Shown here piece after piece: positions 58,589 through 64,000 of a DNA stretch of 64,000 nucleotides. Location: the NCBI RefSeq assembly GCF_018437235.1, contig NZ_JAAMFJ010000002.1:124001-188000 (forward strand), given 5' to 3'. This stretch comes from Fructobacillus papyrifericola (GTDB lineage Bacteria > Bacillota > Bacilli > Lactobacillales > Lactobacillaceae). Position numbers and translations under genes: made by a program. Numbering within the stretch: position 1 is the first letter of the stretch; the number at the start of each line of letters is the position of its first letter. The notes under the pieces are model-generated. The model ran no database searches. It was given only the letters and a program-made list of their open reading frames with translations, and was not told the DNA's origin.

Positions 58589-58918
58589 ATGTATCAATCA
58601 CAAGCACATTCAAACGATGAATTAACGGCCTTTATCAACCGGCCCGGCCGTCACCTAGTCTTCCTGTCGGCCGACTGGTGTGGCGACTGTAAGGCCATCA
58701 AGCCATTTGTTCAAGGCATTCGCGAAGAAGTTGAAAAGACGGCCGATTGGATGGATGCCGATCGTGATGATAACCTCGATTGGGCCAGCCAGTTTGGCTT
58801 GAAGGGAATTCCAGCCTTCGTCCTTTTTGAAAATGGTCAAAAAGTCGCACAAATCGGTCATGGTGAACGTCTGAATCCAAAGCAGATTCAAGACTGGTAC
58901 CAAGAAACCCTTGGTTAA
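58589..58918 (+). CDS. Thioredoxin-family protein
   Basis: A 109-residue thioredoxin fold. The redox pair is Cys31-Gly-Asp-Cys34 in SADWCGDCKAIKPF, and the cis-Pro loop is LKGIPAFVLFENG. WCGDC rather than WCGPC suggests an altered redox potential, like the Gram-positive thioredoxin-like proteins named YtpP/TrxD. AGGTG precedes the ATG. It stands alone, divergent from the MTHFR-like gene. Confidence 0.9.
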   Translation: MYQSQAHSNDELTAFINRPGRHLVFLSADWCGDCKAIKPFVQGIREEVEKTADWMDADRDDNLDWASQFGLKGIPAFVLFENGQKVAQIGHGERLNPKQIQDWYQETLG

Positions 58919-58944
58919 TCACCCTATTTTAACAAAGACCATTT

Positions 58945-58981
58945 AAAAACGGTGGGTTCATTTCGAACCCACCGTTTTTCT
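58945..58981. terminator. Bidirectional terminator, thioredoxin and HtrA genes
   Basis: AAAACGGTGGGTTC-atttc-GAACCCACCGTTTT; strong 14-bp stem. Confidence 0.88.
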
Positions 58982-59860
58982 TTAGCTCTTAATAAAGGCC
59001 GCCACCTGGTTGGATGGAATGGCAAAACCCATTCCCTCAATGTTGGTGTTTTGTGCCGAAGCCGTAATCTTCGACGAGGCAATGCCGATAACCTGACCCG
59101 ATTCGTTAATCAGGGCACCCCCTGAGTTTCCCTGATTAATGGCCGCATCCGTTTGGATGACCGAAACGGTCTTGTTGTTCGTTTCCGTTGCCGTCAATGA
59201 CCGCTTGGCTTGTGAAACAATCCCACTGGTCATCGTTGACGAGTAGGCGGCTCCCAAAGGCGAACCAATGGCCAAGACATTTTGTCCAGTCTTCACCTGA
59301 TCCGAGTTAGCCAAAGTAGCCACCTGCTTGAAAGCGGTTGACTTGACCCGAATCAAAGCCAAATCTTGGCTGCTGTCAGTCTTTAGAATGGAGGCCGTGG
59401 CCTTGTCCCCATTGGCATCGACGACTTGAATGGCCGCCGAATTCTCAATCACGTGATAGTTGGTGATGATATCAGCCGAGTTCTTGTTGATCTTCAAAAC
59501 CACGCCAGATCCCTGCGAGGCCGTGCTGTAATTATTAGAATCCGTGTCCTTGTTTTGGCTGTCAAAGGCGTCGGCCCCGTCTTCTAGAGAGGCCGACTTT
59601 TGCAAGTTTTGGACCGTAACCACCGCGTTTTTGACTTTGGCAAAGGCTGTCTTGGCCTTGTCGTTTGACGTGTAGGCCACTGCAGCAACGGTTGCCGTTC
59701 CCGATGCGTTTGTGTGGGTGGCTTTGGCCAAGCGCGCTTGGTACCAAGAATTTGGCAAAGTCGAGATGAACACGACCCCGGCCCCAACAAAAAGGGCAAC
59801 GATCACGGCAATCGTTGGCCAGAATTTACTTTTAATAAAATGAATATGCCGCTGCATCAA
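58982..59860 (-). CDS. HtrA-like serine protease without PDZ domain
   Basis: A 292-residue membrane-anchored trypsin-fold protease. One N-terminal helix (FWPTIAVIVALFVGAGVV, about residues 13-30), an extracytoplasmic linker, then the protease domain with catalytic His136 (TNYHVI), Asp166 (SSQDLAL) and Ser246 (NQGNSGGAL). The chain ends MGFAIPSNQVAAFIKS, exactly where a PDZ domain normally follows, and a terminator starts at once. It follows the histidine kinase and response regulator, as htrA follows CiaRH control in streptococci. Confidence 0.9.
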   Translation of the reverse strand: MMQRHIHFIKSKFWPTIAVIVALFVGAGVVFISTLPNSWYQARLAKATHTNASGTATVAAVAYTSNDKAKTAFAKVKNAVVTVQNLQKSASLEDGADAFDSQNKDTDSNNYSTASQGSGVVLKINKNSADIITNYHVIENSAAIQVVDANGDKATASILKTDSSQDLALIRVKSTAFKQVATLANSDQVKTGQNVLAIGSPLGAAYSSTMTSGIVSQAKRSLTATETNNKTVSVIQTDAAINQGNSGGALINESGQVIGIASSKITASAQNTNIEGMGFAIPSNQVAAFIKS

Positions 59861-59897
59861 AGAAATTCCTTTCCCTCTTAAGAAAAGCTAGGCTTCA

Positions 59898-61214
59898 TTA
59901 AAGCGGAAGGGTCACACGGAAAATCGTGCCCTTCGGCTTGTTATCAATTACCGCAATTTTACCATTGTGAGCGCGAACTATCCATTCTGCAATGGACAGC
60001 CCAAGACCCGTTCCACCGGTTTGCCGGTTTCCCGTCTTATCCTCTCGGTAAAAACGATCGAAAATATGCTTCTTACCTTCGGCCGAGATTCCCCGACCAG
60101 TGTCGGCTACGGCAATCACCAGGCGCTTCTTTTCGACTTTGGCGGAAACGTTAATGCTGTCCCCGTCATCCGAATACTTCAAGGCGTTATCCATCAGCAA
60201 AACGAGCAGTTGGTGAATCCGCTTCCTGTCGATGGCAACCGGCTGCTCGACCTTCACGTCAACGGTGACTTCCTTATTAGAAAGGCTGCCCATTTCGACG
60301 TATGGGGAAAGGACTTTGACCACGAAGGCCTCGATGTCGGTCTTTTCCTTCTCAATCTTGGTCATGTTCGAACCGGACTTGGCCAGGGTCAGCATGTTGT
60401 TGGTCAAAGAATTCAAGCGGCGGACTTCGGACAAGGATAAGATCACCGCTTCGGATTCCTCTCGAATCGTCGCGGTTGGCTTGGTCAGCATCGTTTCCAG
60501 CTTTCCTTGAATGACGGACATGGGTGTTCGTAATTCGTGGGCGGCGTTGTTAACAAAGTCTTGCTGTTGCTGCCAGGCCCGTAAAATTGGCTTCATCGAC
60601 TGGCGGGAGACAAAGTAAGCGAAGAAAAGGGCGAAGATGAAGGCCCAAACAAAGGACCAAATTAAGACGTCTTGGAACTTCTTCAAGTTGACAACCGTGT
60701 CGGTTACATCGACAAAGACGTAGCCGTAGGCAGCCGACTGAACACCAGTACCGCCCGGAACCACAACGGTCCCCTTCTTGAACTTAACCGCCTGAATCCG
60801 AAGGTAGGTCTTGTTCTTGTAGACCGTTTTTGGACTCTCCCCCAAGTCATCCTTATCAAACTTCAGGGTAATCTTCCGGTTTAAGACGTTTTTAGCACCG
60901 GTTGTCGCCTGTCCTTCGATTTGGTTACCCTTTTCATCGAAGTAAATCATGTTTCCACGGAACTCGTCCGGGTGGGCCATAGTAACGGACTTGCCCGTCT
61001 TTTTGGCCGGCTCGGTCGCACTGGCCCCATCATCCATGGCGGACTGCTGGTAGTAGGACACGTACTGATTAATCACCCGGTCGGAATTGTCGTAAATGGT
61101 GAAGGTGTAAATCCAGAAGATCACACCGGCTAGAAAGGTAAAAATCACCATGAGGCCTAAGGCCAGCGTGGCAAAATTATCAATCTGCTGCTTTCGATTA
61201 ATCAGCTTGGTCAT
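59898..61214 (-). CDS. Sensor histidine kinase (CiaH-like setting)
   Basis: A 438-residue sensor kinase. Two membrane helices (about residues 14-37 and 184-202) bracket an extracytoplasmic domain; HisKA has phospho-His226 in NAAHELRTPMS, and HATPase has N and G boxes MDNALKYSDDG, ADTGRGIS and GTGLGLSIAEWI. The start at 61214 overlaps the response regulator. With the regulator upstream and htrA downstream it resembles CiaRH-HtrA, an envelope-stress unit in streptococci, but orthology is not proven. Confidence 0.92.
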   Translation of the reverse strand: MTKLINRKQQIDNFATLALGLMVIFTFLAGVIFWIYTFTIYDNSDRVINQYVSYYQQSAMDDGASATEPAKKTGKSVTMAHPDEFRGNMIYFDEKGNQIEGQATTGAKNVLNRKITLKFDKDDLGESPKTVYKNKTYLRIQAVKFKKGTVVVPGGTGVQSAAYGYVFVDVTDTVVNLKKFQDVLIWSFVWAFIFALFFAYFVSRQSMKPILRAWQQQQDFVNNAAHELRTPMSVIQGKLETMLTKPTATIREESEAVILSLSEVRRLNSLTNNMLTLAKSGSNMTKIEKEKTDIEAFVVKVLSPYVEMGSLSNKEVTVDVKVEQPVAIDRKRIHQLLVLLMDNALKYSDDGDSINVSAKVEKKRLVIAVADTGRGISAEGKKHIFDRFYREDKTGNRQTGGTGLGLSIAEWIVRAHNGKIAVIDNKPKGTIFRVTLPL

Positions 61215-61896
61215 CTGGCACCTCAAGAATAAAGCCAATGTTTCGCAAGGTCTTAATCAAACCACCCTGGTCGACGGCCTCTAACTTTCGGCGCAAGTTG
61301 TTCAAATAGATGTTCACAACGTTAATGGTCGTATCGGAATCAACACCCCAGACACGGTCAAAGATTTGGTCACGGGTAACGATGATGTTCTTGTTTTGAC
61401 CTAGGTAGGTCAAAATATCAAACTCTTTTCCGACTAACTTGACCGATTGCCCATGCACTTGAACGCCACGGTTTTCCAAATTAATCGTTAATTCACCAAC
61501 CGTGATGGTGTTATCTTCTGAGTAGACACCCGTTCGACGAAGCAGTGCCTTAACTCGAACGAGGAGCTCTTCACGGTGGAAGGGCTTGGTCAAATAGTCG
61601 TCGGCCCCGACGTTAAAGCCTTCAATTTTGTCGTCCAAGGAAGCCTTGGCAGTCAAAATCAAGACGGGGGTGACGACTTTGGCATCACGAACGTTTTTAA
61701 TGATGTCCAAGCCGGATTGACCGGGGAGCATCAAATCACAAATAATCAAATCAAAGGGTGATTCCTTGGCTTCAAATTCACCGTCCAAGCCGTCGGTAAC
61801 GGCGGTCACATCGGCAAAGTCCTCCAGGAAACCAACGATGTTATCCGCTAAATTCTGATCGTCCTCGATCAATAAAATCTTAATTGCTTTTGCCAT
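61198..61896 (-). CDS. OmpR-family response regulator (CiaR-like setting)
   Basis: A 232-residue regulator. Receiver domain with acidic pair EDD at 11-13, phospho-acceptor Asp54 in IICDLMLPGQSG, Thr in LILTAKAS and Lys in YLTKPF; C-terminal winged helix (about residues 130-225). The kinase gene overlaps its end by 17 bases, so they are coupled. It should act on the envelope-stress genes next to it, including htrA. Confidence 0.93.
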   Translation of the reverse strand: MAKAIKILLIEDDQNLADNIVGFLEDFADVTAVTDGLDGEFEAKESPFDLIICDLMLPGQSGLDIIKNVRDAKVVTPVLILTAKASLDDKIEGFNVGADDYLTKPFHREELLVRVKALLRRTGVYSEDNTITVGELTINLENRGVQVHGQSVKLVGKEFDILTYLGQNKNIIVTRDQIFDRVWGVDSDTTINVVNIYLNNLRRKLEAVDQGGLIKTLRNIGFILEVPDDQAD

Positions 61897-61965
61897 GTTT
61901 GCCTTCCCTTCTAAAAGCCACTTTCCTTATTTCTACCAAATTACCAGGATTAGATTAAGGATAAA

Positions 61966-62343
61966 TTAAAGCGCACTAGCCGAAATCCCAAGTGAAATCG
62001 ACAGTGCCTTCTCCACCGCCTTCATCGTATCATGATTGGGCTCAAGGTGGCCAATTCGATCACGGAGGCGCAGTTTATCGACCGTTCGCACCTGTTCGGT
62101 CAACACAATTGAATCCTTCTTCATGATGCCCGCCGATTCTGGCAGTAAAACGTGGGTCGGCAACTTGGCCTTGGTGATCTTTGACGTAATGGCGGCCACA
62201 ATGGTCGTCGGTGCGTTTTGGTTGCCCCGGTCGTTTTGAATGATCAAAACCGGTCGGACGCCACTTTGCTCAGAGCCAACGCCCTGCTTTAAGTCCGCAA
62301 AGAAGACGTCGCCGCGGCGAACGTTTTCATAATCTGCTGTCAT
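61966..62343 (-). CDS. MazF/PemK-type endoribonuclease, no antitoxin beside it
   Basis: A 125-residue toxin-family protein: VRRGDVFFADL, GVRPVLIIQNDRGNQNAPT and TEQVRTVDKLRLRDRIG, with the Arg and Thr residues of the MazF active site present. Homologues such as B. subtilis NdoA cut mRNA at UACAU-like sites. In Bacillus the antitoxin gene ndoAI lies between alr and the toxin; here only 39 bases separate alr and mazF, so no antitoxin is encoded there. Confidence 0.9.
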   Translation of the reverse strand: MTADYENVRRGDVFFADLKQGVGSEQSGVRPVLIIQNDRGNQNAPTTIVAAITSKITKAKLPTHVLLPESAGIMKKDSIVLTEQVRTVDKLRLRDRIGHLEPNHDTMKAVEKALSISLGISASAL

Positions 62344-62382
62344 GTTAATCCTCTTGTCTATGTACGGGCAAAGCCCTTATTT

Positions 62383-63522
62383 CTAATCAATGTTGACACG
62401 GGGGACCCGGTCGGAAATCCCCGTCAGAATTTCGTGGGGAATCGTCTTAGCAAAGTCCGCCACTTCCTCAATGCTAATCTTTTCATCAGCATCTTGCCCA
62501 ATAAAGGTCACCTCGGTGTTTACCGGCACTGGACCAGGTAAGGAAATGACGATTTGATCCATGGTCACACGGCCAAGGACCCGCTGTTTCGTGCCGTTTA
62601 CGAGCACGGTCATGCCAGAAAGGCTACGCTTCCAACCATCGGCATAGCCGATGGGCACCGTGCCAACCCACTGGTCTTGTTTGGCCGTGTACGTGGCACC
62701 ATAGGAAAGCGATTCGCCCTTCAACAAAGGATGAACGGCCCAAACACGGCCAACTAATTGACCAACTGCTTCCAATTCAACCGGCGATTCATAAGCGCCG
62801 AATGCCGGATTGAAACCGTACAGAGCAGCCCCGACCCGAATCGTGTCAGTTGGAATCTGATCCGAATGAAAAAGCGCACTGCCGGAGTTGGCCAAGTGCC
62901 AGTACTTTCTTGGAATGGCAAGGTCGGTCACCATGTGCATAAAGTCGGCCAGCTGTTGGTCATAGTAGGCCTGCTTCTTCTCATCCGCCGTAGCAAAATG
63001 CGTCATCACCCCGGCCAAGTCGAAGTGCTCGTCTTGACGAACAAAGTCTAACATGGACGACAGCTCGGCCTCCGTCTTAGCACCTACACGGCCCATGCCG
63101 GTGTCAACGGCCAGGTGGATGGCAAGCGGCCGCTTCGTTCCCTCTTCAACCAAAATTCCCTTGGCCTTCACCAACCAGTCAAAGGAACCGGCGATGGTCG
63201 CAAGCCCCTGCTCGGCCATTTCGCCTGCAAGTTCGTAGGGCTGTACGCCAAGCAGGAGAATAGCAACATCTTCTTCGGACATGGCCTTTCGAACCCGCAA
63301 GCCCTCTTCGACAGTCGCCACCGCAAAGTCCTTAACCTGGAGCTCCTTGTAGAGCGTTCGCGCTGCCCAGGTATCGCCATGGCCATAGGCATTGGCCTTG
63401 ATAACGGCAATTAAACGCTTTGCCCCGGCTGCCTGCATCGTTTTTCTTGCATTTGAAACCAAGGCTTCTTTTGAACGAAGAAAAGCCAGCCCACGGCGTT
63501 TTAGGGCTTCCTTTTTATCCAT
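62383..63522 (-). CDS. alr: Alanine racemase
   Basis: A 379-residue PLP enzyme. PLP-binding Lys42 in AVIKANAYGHG and the catalytic Tyr in LSYGATYTAKQD (about residue 273) are intact, and the C-terminal beta domain is complete (VNIDxRVPRV-like end). It supplies D-Ala for peptidoglycan. It overlaps the acpS stop by one base. Confidence 0.95.
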   Translation of the reverse strand: MDKKEALKRRGLAFLRSKEALVSNARKTMQAAGAKRLIAVIKANAYGHGDTWAARTLYKELQVKDFAVATVEEGLRVRKAMSEEDVAILLLGVQPYELAGEMAEQGLATIAGSFDWLVKAKGILVEEGTKRPLAIHLAVDTGMGRVGAKTEAELSSMLDFVRQDEHFDLAGVMTHFATADEKKQAYYDQQLADFMHMVTDLAIPRKYWHLANSGSALFHSDQIPTDTIRVGAALYGFNPAFGAYESPVELEAVGQLVGRVWAVHPLLKGESLSYGATYTAKQDQWVGTVPIGYADGWKRSLSGMTVLVNGTKQRVLGRVTMDQIVISLPGPVPVNTEVTFIGQDADEKISIEEVADFAKTIPHEILTGISDRVPRVNID

Positions 63523-63923
63523 TAGCGTTTCTTCTCCCAGTGTTTCCTTTTCAACTTCTCATACCAGCTTAGTTCTTCAATCGTCACTACGGTCGAAACG
63601 TAATCACCAGAATGGGTGATGGCCACGGACAGGGTGCCTTTTTGCCCGCGTACCTGAATTGTCGGGCGTCCGGAAGGCGCGTTTAGAATTTCAATATCCT
63701 GCCAGGCGGCCTTTTTCCCGATTCCCGTTCCAAGCGCCTTGGAGTATGCCTCCTTAGCTGAAAAACGACCAGCAACAAACTCCAAATAGTGTTTACCCGT
63801 CCGTTTTGAAGCGGCTGCCCGTTCTTTTGCTGTTAAGATTGTCGACAAGAAATTGGGCCGACGATTGAGAACTGCCTCAATTCGGCTGATCGATTCCATG
63901 TCGTTTCCGATGCCAATAATCAT
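63522..63923 (-). CDS. acpS: Holo-acyl carrier protein synthase
   Basis: A 133-residue phosphopantetheinyl transferase: IGIGNDMESISRI at the N-terminus with the metal-binding Asp, and FVAGRFSAKEAYSKALGTGIG with the conserved Glu and Lys. It loads CoA's phosphopantetheine onto ACP for fatty acid synthesis. The C-terminus is slightly longer and basic (KLKRKHWEKKR). It starts the acpS-alr-mazF run. Confidence 0.94.
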   Translation of the reverse strand: MIIGIGNDMESISRIEAVLNRRPNFLSTILTAKERAAASKRTGKHYLEFVAGRFSAKEAYSKALGTGIGKKAAWQDIEILNAPSGRPTIQVRGQKGTLSVAITHSGDYVSTVVTIEELSWYEKLKRKHWEKKR

Positions 63924-63934
63924 ACCTTTATTTT

Positions 63935-63980
63935 AACAAAAAAGCGTTGCAGGGGCGAATAAATCGCGCTGCAACGCTTT
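63935..63980 (-). terminator. Terminator of the gene to the right of the window
   Basis: AAAGCGTTGCAG (63941-63952) and CTGCAACGCTTT (63969-63980), followed on the minus strand by TTTTTTG. It should end a minus-strand gene whose last few codons (… AFNKQ, stop) may be the final bases of the window; DEAD-box helicase genes often sit there in lactic acid bacteria. TTAAAAT right after the hairpin could be the acpS -10. Confidence 0.7.
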
Positions 63981-64000
63981 TCTTATTGCTTATTGAAAGC

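Overview
The window joins most of an integrated temperate siphophage (about 1-24,730) to a stretch of low-GC Gram-positive chromosome (about 24,730-64,000). Gene families and order point to a lactic acid bacterium of the Leuconostoc/Weissella/Fructobacillus branch: class Ib nrdH-nrdE-nrdI-nrdF, Rex, a FemX-like alanyl/seryl transferase close to the Weissella type, tdk-prfA-prmC-sua5, acpS-alr-mazF, murT-gatD, and a MutY without any cysteine. An HPr gene without an adjacent ptsI would suit Fructobacillus, but the genus is a guess. The prophage is visibly more AT-rich than the chromosome.

Prophage. Its left end, with tail and lysis genes, lies outside the window. Read right to left on the minus strand, the genes run: Cro-like repressor, Bro-N/ORF6C antirepressor, small early genes, a Sak4-like AAA ATPase (broken by an in-frame stop), a DUF669 SSB-like protein, three overlapping Xre regulators, a replication initiator with a 23-bp iteron array inside its gene, Xre/HNH genes, two tandem YopX proteins, RusA, a DUF722-like late regulator, a four-gene membrane-protein cassette including HdeD and DUF2335, then terS, terL, portal, SPP1-gp7-like, scaffold, major capsid and head-completion genes. 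On the plus strand are the CI-like repressor, a lysogenic-conversion operon (DUF4041-GIY-YIG nuclease, TM2 protein, Ltp superinfection-exclusion-like protein, MscL-like channel, two further membrane proteins) and a tyrosine integrase. The integrase faces tRNA-Thr(AGT), whose 3' end is the probable attachment site.

Chromosome, left part. After tRNA-Thr and tRNA-Leu come an AI-2E transporter, mutY, a strongly expressed 47-residue basic protein, a PAP2 phosphatase, the nrd operon, a CNNM/CorC-like transporter, a UvrA-like ABC protein, a histidine phosphatase, hflX, tRNA-Gln and tRNA-Tyr, an MMPL transporter with a divergent TetR regulator, a CPBP protease, a DUF805 protein and a Cof-type HAD phosphatase.

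Chromosome, right part. This is dense in envelope and translation functions: femX, rex, the t6A set tsaD/tsaB/sua5 with two RimI-like acetyltransferases, ptsH, prmC-prfA-tdk, murT-gatD (lipid II amidation), an APC permease, an MTHFR-like protein, a thioredoxin, a two-component system followed by a PDZ-less HtrA (a CiaRH-HtrA-like arrangement), and acpS-alr-mazF. Most units are bounded by clear rho-independent hairpins.

The most unusual features are the conversion operon with its repeated intercistronic element, the plus-strand promoter-to-terminator unit at 12.47-12.90 kb antisense to the early operon, the iterons hidden in the replication gene, a tRNA-like structure at 8.55-8.64 kb, two nonsense-interrupted phage genes, and several host proteins that have lost metal-binding cysteines or domains (MutY, MurT, HtrA).
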